Part shown: positions 11,058 to 20,525 of the stretch, piece by piece | Layout of the letters: every line of letters starts with the position of its first letter | Position numbering within the stretch: position 1 is the first letter of the stretch | DNA from: Eremomyces bilateralis CBS 781.70 | Lineage: Eukaryota; Ascomycota; Dothideomycetes; Eremomycetales; Eremomycetaceae | NCBI RefSeq assembly: GCF_010015585.1 | Contig: NW_022985098.1 | Span: 127,897-191,896 of the forward strand | DNA: 64,000 bases | Direction: 5' to 3' | Made by a program: the position numbers and the translations under genes | Notes under the pieces: generated by a model | Database searches by the model: none | The model's input: only the letters and a program-made list of their open reading frames with translations | Told to the model about the DNA's origin: nothing

Positions 11058-14000
11058 TCACTCCTCCGCCACATCCTCAAACGCAGCAAACGACACCCCC
11101 CCCTTCTTCCCTCTCCCCCCTCCACTCTTCCCCGCCAACCCCCCAGCTCGATACCCCCCAGCCTGCAACTTCCGCTCAAACGGCGTCACGAACGGTGTCC
11201 CTTCCCCCCCCGCCGGTGTCCCATGTCCGGGGTCCGCCCGCACCGCAGGCGTAGACGTAGGGACTCGCGACGATTGCTCGAGCAGCCGCTCCCGCGTCTT
11301 CGCGCGCGCAGCGCTGCGTTTCGAGGGGGTGCGGAGGTAGCCGGGGGTTGTTCCTAAGAGATTAACATCCCGAGTGCCGGCGGGAACGGAGGGCGGGTCG
11401 GGGTGCGGGTCGAAGGGTGGGGCGGGCGGTGGCTTGGGGTCGTCGCGGTCGAAGGCGTCGAGGTGGAGGTCGAGGTCGCGGATTTTGAAGACGGAGTTGT
11501 CGAACATGGAGAAGTCTTTCTGGGTGGAGGTCGTTTCCGAGGAGCGGGCGGGAGTGGCGAGGGGGAGGGTTTCGACTGTGGTGGCTGGTGCGTCTGCTGT
11601 GTAGGGATTCTCGCCCGGGCCGCTGGTATCGCTGGTTTGATGCCTCGGACGATTCGTGGTTCGTTCGGCCCAGTATCGTAGCATGTTGCGCATGTGTTTC
11701 TCAGTGTTGCGTACGAGCAACGCCATAGAACTCTCGTGGTTCCGCCGAAGCTGGAACAGTCGCCAGTTGAGCTGTCGGAGGCATGTGGTGGTGCTAGCTG
11801 CGGCCAGTTCCAGATGGAATGCAGAGGCATGTAGCTCCAGCTCTTGGAGTTGTCCATGCCTGACAGTGAGTGCGCTAAACGCTCCTTTCAGCAGATGCTG
11901 TCGCCTATGTGTGACGGCTCGCCCGTCTTGCTCGACCACGGACCTGGTTCGATTCACCCACACCGTAATCGCGGTAGCAGCGGTACCGAGCACTCGATCT
12001 TCATCACGGGCTTCGGCTTCTAGGTCGCCTTGCTCCAGCAATGCAACGCGACCTCTCCATCGGCCAAAGGAACCTCGAAGAATCCTGACTCGGCTGTGGT
12101 TCTGTACGAGGCGGAACCCCTCCTCCCGCCTCCGCTCGCGACTTTGCGTAAACCCACGCTCGAGCATTTGAAACCCGTACTTCGCTAGAAGGAAGAACTG
12201 CGCCAACCGTGCCATCTCTTGCAACTCCCTCAAACGTCCCGCCTGGTGCGGCCAGGTTGCCAAGGCAGCTCTGCTCAATCGTCGAGCATTGGCCGTCTGG
12301 GCCGTCTCGTCGTCTCGTTGGCGAGCCCGAGTCGCGGCCAGCATCCGGTTTAGACACCCACGCGTCCAGACCCTCCGCTTTCGGTCCTCGAACACCTCAG
12401 TCGTGAGTCGTATATCAGTCTCCCGCTCTTGCCTTCGCGCCACCCAGATGCCGAACACGCCTCGTCGGAGCCTTGCCTCACACTCTCGTTCGGTTAGTCG
12501 CTCATAGTAAGCCATGCGCCATTTGTACAACGACTCGGCTGCGAATCTCCAGTTGAGACGAGTCGGAAATACACGGCAGATGACGGCGGAGAGGAAACGC
12601 TGCCAAATCACTGGAAGTTTCCTCCGACGATAGAACTGCGCGGCTTGAGCCTCTTGCGTAGCCCGAAGATGCCACACACTAAGTGTAGTTCGTGCAAGTC
12701 GTCGATTCGACCCTTCACAGGCTTGTATGAAGGCGATGCGATGTTGCGAGGCCCGTTCCAGGATCGTGAGGGTCCCAGAAAGTAGTTTTCTTCGTCTCCA
12801 CACTTGCGCCGTATCTTCCAATGCGTGATGCTGCCCGCTTCGCTGCAACCACCGGCGGAATAGGTGATCCCGTCGGCTATTCTCGTGAAGATTGATTTGC
12901 GAGGTCGTTGCCAATCGGCGCTTCCTCGCCGCGTCGGCCCATTGATAGAAGATCCGCTGTTTTTGAGTGGACGGTAGCGTTCGTGATGCTTGACGTTCGC
13001 GGGTTGCCAGGGCCCACGATTTGAAGGATCGGCGCATCACGGCGTCCTGGTGACAAGCGATCGCGCGGACGCCCTCTTGCTCCCGGGTCAGCCACCGGTG
13101 CCGCCACTTGAGGAGAAAGTTCTTGCGAATGAAGTTCTGCTGCAGGAGTTCACTGGCAAGTGTCAAACTCAGCCAACTACCAAAGCAACGGTATCGAAGG
13201 ATGTGGCGTCGTGCTAACTGCGTCTTGTCGCGACCCATAGTGGTAGTATTTTTCCAGTGCGAGAAAGCCTTGTCCTTCACGAGCAGCGAATTGATGCGAT
13301 CCACGCGCTTCGCAAAATGAAGCAGCGAATACCGCTTCTGCCTGATGCCCCTGCATGCCAGCGACAAAGTGTCCATTGATTGCCGGAGAAGGACGTATCC
13401 ATCGTGCGCGCGGGCTTGGTCCTCCACACGCAGAATGTCCCAAGTACGGTTATGCCAATTTTGCAGGCACTGTCGCGCATAGGTCTGAACCTTGCGGTCG
13501 TAGCATTCATCCGCCCAGGCGATCGCTTCGCCGATCGATAAAGATGGGATATGGGCCGGAACCATTGCAGATGAGTCTCGGTTTTCAGGCATGGGCCGCA
13601 GAGCCAGCTCCCAAGATTCTCCTTGACCAATGGTGTCTGATGGGGGCATTTGGCCGTCGGATGTGGTCGTGGTATCTCCGAATACACGGGGATCCTCGCT
13701 CGGCTCATCATCCGATGTGGACGTCGCATGGGGCGAGGAAGATCGCAGAGGAGAGTGTGGGCTGTCGGTGCCGTCATCTTCGATCAGGTATTGGCTGACG
13801 CCTTCCACAACATCGTCCTGATCGAACTCGTCCAACGCGCCGAGCTCAATGGAGACTCTCTGTTCCTGGAGGGCATCTTTGAGGCGGTCCAGTAGCCTTC
13901 TGTCGGGCAGCTCGTCCGAAGCCACGCGTCCTAAGATGGCGAAAAATCGGGGCTCGTCATCCAGGTGGACGGCGTTATCTGCGGTGTATTGATTGAAGGC

Positions 14001-14187
14001 GGCATAGAGGGCTGCTGTGGCTCCCTCTTCAATCTCCGGATCGTAGTTCTTGTCGGCTCGGCGGACAATCTGAAAGAGATGGATGACGTCTGTAAATCAA
14101 GTCAGATGATTGCGTGTGGATCGTAGGACGGAGCCATTCACCATCGTCGGATACTGTCGGGGCCTCATTTGGCGCGTTGGTGGTCAT
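11058..14187 (-). CDS. sfi1: Sfi1-type centrin-binding spindle pole body protein
   Basis: Predicted exons are 14187-14142 and 14089-11058, with a 52-bp intron (GTGAAT...ACAG) after codon 15, giving 1025 residues. The middle of the protein (about 230-830) is a run of at least a dozen degenerate helical repeats of about 30 residues. Each has an aromatic-hydrophobic-x-x-Trp core followed by basic residues: FGSWLSL, FSHWKNT, LLKWRHRW, FKSWALATRER, FYQWADAARKRR, FRRWLQRSG, FGIWVARRQER, FGRWRGRV, LRYWAERTT. This Trp-containing periodicity is the signature of Sfi1 centrin-binding repeats, which build the half-bridge of the spindle pole body and help duplicate it. The first 75 residues (IHLFQIVRRADKNYDPEIEEGATAALYAAF) form a separate conserved-looking head. 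The C-terminus is Pro/Gly/Lys-rich and disordered. Yeast Sfi1 is of similar length (946). Confidence 0.9.
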
Positions 14188-14505
14188 TCGAGAGGGTTAA
14201 ACTGAGGGGGACGGACGAGCGCATGCGGTCGGAGACATGCGCGGTCATATACGTGATTGAGAAATGGCAATTGAGCTCCTACATCGAGGGGTCTGCAACA
14301 ATATCATCACTAGAATACGAAAGGGAAAAGTGCAGCTCCACGCATCTTGACCGAGCCGCTTTTGGAGGAATTGACGCGACAAAAGACGAAGATGCGGGAC
14401 AGCGACGGATTGAGGCTGGAACGTGAACAGGCGCGTCGTATGTCAAACATTCATCACGTGATAATATTAATGCCGAGTCGATTACATAATACATATTGAT
14501 GTATT
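14188..14505. promoter_or_regulatory. Upstream region of sfi1 between its ATG and the hAT left end
   Basis: A 318-bp stretch that holds whatever remains of the proximal sfi1 promoter; the hAT element separates it from the rest of the intergenic DNA. No coding signal. Confidence 0.5.
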
Positions 14506-14520
14506 CAGGGTGGCTATTTA
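14506..14520 (+). repeat. hAT left terminal inverted repeat
   Basis: CAGGGTGGCTATTTA, perfect inverse of 17152-17166; the match stops at the sixteenth base. Confidence 0.9.
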
Positions 14521-14664
14521 GGCAAATACAAGCCATTCCGGCGTTGTCTCCACTTTTGAGTGATTTGGCCTGGCTCGTTTCCACCTTGTATCTCTTCATA
14601 CAAAATCGCATAGTACAGTAAGTTCATCGCATTGGTCAAGTCAACAAAATAGGTACATCTTCAA

Positions 14665-16881
14665 TCAACTACGTCTTCTCTTGTCCATCATATCCTCCAG
14701 ATCTTTCCTTGAGATTATCTCATTCGCAAACCAATCGCGCAAACAGGCCAACTTCTCCGTTGTAGAAGGCTTCATTCGCGACCTCTCATCATCGAAGATC
14801 CTTCCACAGATAGACCAGATTCGCTCAATACCTGCTGCAGACGCAGGAGTCGCGAAGAGGTCCAGGGCGATAGAGTACAGCGCTGGGTAGCGTATACGAT
14901 TGTTGTGCCACCATCCGAGAGGAGTCTCTGTAGAGATAAGACTGTCTGCGAGGTAACAAGAGACCTCGTCTACAGCGGTAGTATCCGGAGGAGAAACATG
15001 CGGGCCATATGTATCCAGGAGTTCCCTGAAGGTATTGTCCGTTTGGTTGCCTTTAGCAAATTCGGCATTCTGCGCGACCGAATCCATTGCCCGTCGCTTG
15101 GACACTTCTGTGCGGAGGTCCTGTATAACATCGTCCACCGAAGGGGAGCTCGTATCGATACAGCGCAACAAGCGGCTTTTATACCTGGGGTGAAGAATCA
15201 AAGCAAGACGATATACGTCTGTCTCCTCTATTTTAGCCCTGTATTTGATCGCTTTCGCTTGGGCCCGTGCCAACGGATTGAGCAATATCCGCAATACGTT
15301 GCTTTCCGTGATATCCTTCGTTGCCTGCCCTAGCTTTTGGATAATAAGACAGATGGCTAGATACGACTGGAAAAGGCCGCCTTTCTCACCATCAACAGGA
15401 TCTCCTTGGACAGACATCGTGGTCGTTTTCATCGGCTCGAGTATCTTGAGGATCGTCGCCAGGACCTTCCATTCTACCTCAGTCGGAGCGTCGACCGTAA
15501 GGTCCGTTTCCTGATCACAATATCGCTCGATTGAGCGACGTAAGAGGAAAGATCTCTTAATCGAGTCATATCTCGCGTTCCATCTCGTCGTATTCTCGCG
15601 GATTAGCCTGAGGGGCTGTTTTTGTTCAAGATCTGCGTGGCCCGACGCCAGAATCTCTTCCTGGATGTTTTGGAATTCTTGCATGCGTTGAGCGCTTTTT
15701 TCGATATAAGCAATGATTGCGCTGAGTCGTGTAATACATCCCAGATCAAGCTCCGCCGGTTGACCATGAGGATTGTCTTCGAAAGTATCGAGTCTGCCAT
15801 TTTGCATAGTATCGGTATTTTCCGTTACAATCTCCGGGTCGATGCGTGGACAGACTTTGACGAGCTCTTGGCATATCAAGTTAATGATATGCGCTATACA
15901 ACGAAGTCGTTTTTCAACCAAAGGGATGCCCAAAAGTCTCCCAAGCTCTTTGACCGAAGCGGTGTTGTTTTCTGCGTTATCCGACATAAGATACCCAATT
16001 CTGTGTGTAATACCATAGTCCTGGATAGCCTGATGAAGCACAGAGCCAATATTGACGCCCGTATGGAGTCCCCGGATCTCCTGTAGAGCTAGGAGGACTG
16101 ATCGTTGTCGTATAGTATCCTCATCGGAAATATAATGACAGAGAAGTCCAATGAATGGTAACTTGTTCGTAGACGTCCAGATGTCATACGACAAAGAGAC
16201 CTTGCTTATACTCTGCGAAATCCTTTGGGAAACAAGAAGACGGCATTCTTTGAATACATCATCGATCCTCGTACTAATTGAAGAATGGTTCCGAAGAGAC
16301 AATGTCGGTTTTCCACCATTAATCGCAGCCATCAAATCGTTATGCGCTACAGACGATGCTTGACGAAACGATATCGTATCCATAACGACCCATCGAACGA
16401 GCTCTATCTCAGGATCTAAGGGGCCTTCGTGACGTCCTGTCGGGTTCTCTATCCGATCCCCCGGCGATATAAGACGCCCTAGTGGCCCTTCGACCAGCCC
16501 GTGTGCAGCTTTGAGGTGCCTACGGGAGTTGCTCGTAGATAGGGCCTTGTATATCGCTAGCTGATCTATAGATACCGCCCATCTCCAGCAGACCTTGCAG
16601 GCCCAGAGGGGCGTACGGGGAGCATCGATTCTGTAGACGTGGAACCCCCAGTCCCATATGGAGCTGGTACGACGCTTCCGCGACAGAGGGGCTTGGTGGA
16701 TGAGGCCGTAGCGGTATAGTTCTCTCTGTGTAGACGCAGTAACACCGGTTTTTGGAGGACTTTCAGCCTGTGAAGTCGCCTGTGAGGTCGCTTGTGAGGC
16801 CTCCTGTGATGTGTCCCGGTAAGGGGTCTCCTGATCGAAAGATGCCTGCGACGACGTCGCCTGCGAAAATTGTGATTCCAT
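14665..16881 (-). CDS. hAT transposase with BED zinc finger
   Basis: Uninterrupted frame of 738 residues from the ATG at 16881. The N-terminus has a Ser/Gln-rich SQATSQATSQA repeat, then a BED-type finger (about C95, C98, H122, H127: WACKVC ... RRHLKAAH). The RNase H-like core shows the expected acidic residues: D233 in SYDIWTS, D301 in YLMSDNAENN, and about E686 in FATPASAAGIERIWS. The RCIAHIINLICQ block (about 326-337) is the family's conserved CxxH region. The end, LGWWHNNRIRYPALYSIALDL, is the hAT C-terminal dimerisation domain. No frameshift or stop is visible, and all catalytic positions are present, so the protein may be functional. No intron is needed. Confidence 0.92.
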   Translation of the reverse strand: MESQFSQATSSQASFDQETPYRDTSQEASQATSQATSQAESPPKTGVTASTQRELYRYGLIHQAPLSRKRRTSSIWDWGFHVYRIDAPRTPLWACKVCWRWAVSIDQLAIYKALSTSNSRRHLKAAHGLVEGPLGRLISPGDRIENPTGRHEGPLDPEIELVRWVVMDTISFRQASSVAHNDLMAAINGGKPTLSLRNHSSISTRIDDVFKECRLLVSQRISQSISKVSLSYDIWTSTNKLPFIGLLCHYISDEDTIRQRSVLLALQEIRGLHTGVNIGSVLHQAIQDYGITHRIGYLMSDNAENNTASVKELGRLLGIPLVEKRLRCIAHIINLICQELVKVCPRIDPEIVTENTDTMQNGRLDTFEDNPHGQPAELDLGCITRLSAIIAYIEKSAQRMQEFQNIQEEILASGHADLEQKQPLRLIRENTTRWNARYDSIKRSFLLRRSIERYCDQETDLTVDAPTEVEWKVLATILKILEPMKTTTMSVQGDPVDGEKGGLFQSYLAICLIIQKLGQATKDITESNVLRILLNPLARAQAKAIKYRAKIEETDVYRLALILHPRYKSRLLRCIDTSSPSVDDVIQDLRTEVSKRRAMDSVAQNAEFAKGNQTDNTFRELLDTYGPHVSPPDTTAVDEVSCYLADSLISTETPLGWWHNNRIRYPALYSIALDLFATPASAAGIERIWSICGRIFDDERSRMKPSTTEKLACLRDWFANEIISRKDLEDMMDKRRRS

Positions 16882-17151
16882 ATCAATTGGCAACTTGATC
16901 GGACTTTACAAAGGTAAGTTCTACTGAAACCTATTTTATTTTGATTCTATCTGAGTGTATTGTGAATCGCTTCCTCTTGCCACCACTTTTTCACAGTAGG
17001 AATGGGATCGCGAGCAATTGATTATCAGAAACCAAGAAGTTATGGTAGGCTAGAGGTGAAGACTGTTTGGCTCGTACCGGCTTGCAAACCGAGTCAATTA
17101 CAAGCTGTTAATTCAGGGTCCAAATACAGTTTTACACAAGCCGATCCGGCT

Positions 17152-17166
17152 TAAATAGCCACCCTG
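17152..17166 (-). repeat. hAT right terminal inverted repeat
   Basis: Perfect inverse of 14506-14520. Confidence 0.9.
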
Positions 17167-17634
17167 CATGGGCCTCGCCGAGAGGCCTGACGGGCGTATG
17201 AATCTCTCTCCCTCTCTCTCTGGTTGCCTATCCATCCCACCTATATCCGCGGGGCTGTCAATTCTGCATATAACACGCTCCCGTCCCTTGGGTTTTGCCT
17301 TCCATTGATCCATTCTCCTACTCATTCTCTGCCAAGATTGATCCTCGAGGATACTTTCAATATTCGTTTTAGACCCTGCCCATTGTCCTCTTCCTCGTCC
17401 CTATTGACAACGTGGACCATTCACCCCCTCAGTGCTTCGGTTTGACCCTCTGCCACAGGCACGACTGCTCGCAAGCGCTCACCTCACGAGCAATCATACC
17501 TTCCATCTGAACAGCTCGACCTAGAATTCGCCGGTACTATTCCAAGGACAGATTCTTTCGACGTATACCCACGCCCACCCTATCATCTACCCCTCTTCCT
17601 TAGACTTTGTCGCCCCCAACTCTCCTGGCACAAT
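17167..17634. promoter_or_regulatory. Promoter/leader of the UBE2W-like gene
   Basis: No coding exon. Includes a CT-repeat tract near 17202-17222 and further pyrimidine-rich stretches up to the ATG, common in fungal promoters. The hAT right end forms its upstream border. Confidence 0.5.
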
Positions 17635-18316
17635 ATGTCGGTACTAGCCTCAAAACGACTGGGCAAGGTACTTCCCACTCCCCTCCAATCCGTCCACACG
17701 TGCTAACACCTCCCAGGAGCTCACGAAGGTTAGCCTCCGCCCTCCCACCGTGCTTGCGTTGCGTCGGTTCCCTTAAGGTTGATAAGCGCTGACCGGACCG
17801 AATACAAAGCTCCACCAAACCACCCCGCCGGGAATCACGCTGATCGACGCCGAGAGCCTGGAGGAATGGACGATGGACATCCAGGTGCTGGACGATAATC
17901 CGCTGTACAAGGGCGAGACGTACCGGTTGAAGTTCCGCTTTAGCAAGCAGTATCCCATCGGTAGGACGCCCTCCCCCTTGTTCCCCCTCGCTCTCCCCCT
18001 CCCTTTTCGATCTAGAAATCCAATCCATAACTCTAAACCCCCATTAGAAGCCCCCGAAGTCGTCTTCGTGCAAGACCCCACGCACCCCATCCCCCTGCAC
18101 CCGCACGTCTACTCCAATGGCTACATCTGCCTGGACCTGCTGGACCGCGCGGGCTGGTCGCCTGTGCAGAACGTCGAGAGCGTGTGCATGAGCCTGCAGA
18201 GCATGTTGACGGGGAACAGCAAGGGCGAGCGGCCGCCGGGGGACGAGGAGTTCGTGCGCCGGAATAAGCTGCGGCCGCGGGACGTGACTTGGTTGTTTCA
18301 TGACAATACCGTATGA
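17635..18316 (+). CDS. Ubiquitin-conjugating enzyme E2, UBE2W-like
   Basis: Predicted exons are 17635-17667, 17717-17728, 17810-17960 and 18048-18316, giving 154 residues. The product is a UBC fold with catalytic Cys93 in VYSNGYICLDLL. It has HPH (83-85) where most E2s have HPN, and ends in TWLFHDNTV, closely resembling the KWWYHDDTC end of animal UBE2W. That enzyme attaches ubiquitin to protein N-terminal alpha-amino groups, a chemistry linked to the HPH motif and the unusual C-terminus. ERPPGDEEFV matches the RRPPDN...YV block. The second exon is only 12 nt (Glu-Leu-Thr-Lys), flanked by phase-0 introns, and is needed to complete helix 1 (KRLGKELTKLHQ). The assignment to UBE2W is strong; N-terminal activity is inferred. 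Confidence 0.92.
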
Positions 18317-18808
18317 GGCGGGTGGGGCACGACGGTCGCTAGGGGTTCGTTTTAACGCAGCGGGGGTATGGCGAATGGGGAGAAACGGTCATTTCTGGAG
18401 TTCTGCATCGGTTTCGGGGGTTGTTTATTTTACATTTCTCATCTTGCACACGGGATTATGATACCATTGCGGAACGACGCCGCTGTGGAGCGTCATGCGA
18501 TGGTTGGCTACAATGGATGGACCGACACGGTCGATGTCTGAGTCCGTCCACCGCCCTCTAGAATACAACCGGTCAAGATGAATTGGCTAGCTATGTCAAC
18601 CCCCGGAATGATATGTGATCATGCTGTATCCCTGCCGGTTCCGTAACTTCGTGCGCTGGTCTTCTCCATGTGGTCATGAAATGTGATCCACACTTCCTTT
18701 TCCCCTGGCCTCTGGGTACCATGTAGAGATAGAATCATGCGGATACGTCGTAAGATATGCGCCCAGGACGCGTGCACAAATATGTAAGAACAAACCCCCC
18801 ATTGGTAT
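18317..18808. other. Convergent intergenic region
   Basis: 492 bp between two convergent stop codons, presumably two 3' UTRs. No coding, RNA or repeat signal seen. Confidence 0.5.
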
Positions 18809-19924
18809 TTAACCCCCGTCCCTCAAGTCCGGCGGAAACGCATTGCTCAATCTCGACGGTCTCATCCCCGTCCGCGCCGCGCCCATCTCCTCGCGAACCA
18901 ACCGCAACTCCTCCTTCATCAACTGCATCACCTCTGCCGCCTGCTCGCGCGCCGCCTTGCCGTCGCGCTCCATCTGCACCTGGCGCATCTCCACGCCGCG
19001 CAGCTTGTCGTAGAGCACCTGCAGGTCAGGGAGGAGTTCCTCGACCACCCGCGTCGCCACTTGGTCGACGATCGCTTTGCCGACCGTGTCGGCGATTTCG
19101 GCGGAGAGGGAGGAGAGGGCGGAGCCGAGAGGTTTGGGGGGGGCGGAGGGCTGGTGGGGAGGGTTGGGAGGGCTGGTGGAGGAAGGGGGGTAGGATGCGG
19201 TATAGCCCTCGCGTGTGGGTGGTGCGGTAGTGGGAAGCTTTGCGGGTTGTGGTTGCGACTGTGCGGGTTAGATGGGTTGGGTTGATCTCCGGCGCAGTGT
19301 ACTCACCCTCATCTTCTTGTCCGGAGCGGATGGGCGATCTGCATCGCTGTGACGGCGCTTGACTGTGCCCTTTTTACCCTTGTGGCCGTTGAGGAGGTCG
19401 GGGTGGTAGAGACTCGATCCGGGACCCCCTCGCGCGCGGAAGTCTCCTCCACTCAAATCTGTCGCGTCGCCGGTCAGTCGGGTCCATCAACGTCGGAATG
19501 CCTAGATGTACATACTGCATCGTGCGTGCGCGAACTTGCACCGCGCGCAAATCTTCCCGGTGAAGCCCCGGTCGGACTGGAAGGTGCGGCATCGGAAGCC
19601 TCGCTCACTGCAGCGTTCGCAGGGCGGGTTGGCGTCCTCACCCAACTCGTCGCTCTCGATGGCGTGAACTTTCTCGATGATTGCTTTTCGGAGGGTGGAT
19701 GTTTTCTGCCATGTCTCCTCGGAGACGGAGTACCACAGGCCGTTCGGTGGGCGGTGGTGGGGAGATGGGCGCTGGGACGTAGGCGGCTTCGCGGGAACGG
19801 TTACGGCGGGTTCAGGTGCGAGGAGTTGGGGGGAAGGGTCATCGTCGCTGACGAGGGAGTCTTCGGGGTCAGAGGAGAATTGGAAGACGATGGGTTCGGG
19901 GGAAGCGGAGAGGGATGAGGGCAT
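18809..19924 (-). CDS. Zn2Cys6-like cysteine-cluster protein with C-terminal coiled coil
   Basis: Predicted exons are 19924-19516, 19458-19307 and 19258-18809 (introns 57 and 48 bp), giving 336 residues from the first true ATG. An internal cluster at about C102, C105, C112, C126, C129 and C136 reads CX2CX6CX13CX2CX6C, the spacing of a fungal binuclear zinc cluster with a long central loop. The usual basic run after the second Cys is missing (CERCSERGFRCR), so DNA binding is uncertain. A region at about 60-95 (WYSVSEETWQKTSTLRKAIIEKVHAIESDE) precedes it. After a Pro-rich linker, residues about 235-320 are heptad-like and charged (ALSSLSAEIADTVGKAIVDQ, then VEMRQVQMERDGKAAREQ), probably a dimerising coiled coil. 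No middle-homology domain is present. The function is unknown. Confidence 0.8.
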
Positions 19925-20345
19925 CGTGATATGGGCGACGTCGCGACTCGCGATTGGCGGTTCACGCGGGGACAACAAAAAGTTAAGGGTGGATTATGGG
20001 TGAGGCCGTGAGGAGAGCGTGACTAATCGATGAAATGTTATTCAACCCTAACGAGATCTAGTTACACAAAACGCGGAAGAAGGATATGTTTATCAAAAGA
20101 CGAAAGAAGTTGGGTTGTAGCTAAATAGCACGAAACGAACAAACTAGACGATGGCATGGAATAAACTATATTATGGATCGCGTACGGAGTACATGGGGAG
20201 TTACGCCGCGCATACGAGGTTTGCAGTAATTACTATATAGTAAACCCGCACGTAACTACGGAATAGCAGATGATAGAAACGTGATTCACGTGCTGCACAG
20301 TTCGGCTGAGGTGTGGCGGACGTGGCTGCAGAGTATTAAGGTATG
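19925..20345. promoter_or_regulatory. Upstream region of the Zn-cluster gene
   Basis: About 420 bp between the Zn-cluster gene start and the Tc1 left end. Moderately AT-rich, with one CACGTG at 20287-20292. No coding exon. Confidence 0.45.
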
Positions 20346-20347
20346 TA

Positions 20348-20372
20348 CAGAGTGTCAGCCAAAATACGGCAT
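20348..20372 (+). repeat. Tc1 left terminal inverted repeat
   Basis: Starts CAGAGTGTCAGCC; inverse of 21837-21861 with two differences. Confidence 0.9.
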
Positions 20373-20525
20373 CAGCTGATTGAAACCCTTGCATCACAGG
20401 GTCCTCATTCGACGGTGGCGTCCTGTACAGCTTTATTCTTTTTCTTATTAAAGTATACTGTTTTCTCTATGAATTTAAAAGTCTTTCGAATTGAATTACT
20501 CGCTTCAGCGCTTATCTCGAATAAT

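Larger units (their letters stand above)
14506..17166 (-). mobile_element. hAT-superfamily DNA transposon, about 2.66 kb
   Basis: Bounded by perfect 15-bp terminal inverted repeats, CAGGGTGGCTATTTA at 14506-14520 and its reverse complement at 17152-17166. It contains one long transposase gene on the minus strand. Ends of the CAGGG type and the transposase identify hAT. The expected 8-bp target duplication is not visible: flanks are GATGTATT on the left and CATGGGCC on the right. A second end-like word, CAGGGTCCAAATAC, lies at 17114 just inside the right end. Confidence 0.88.
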
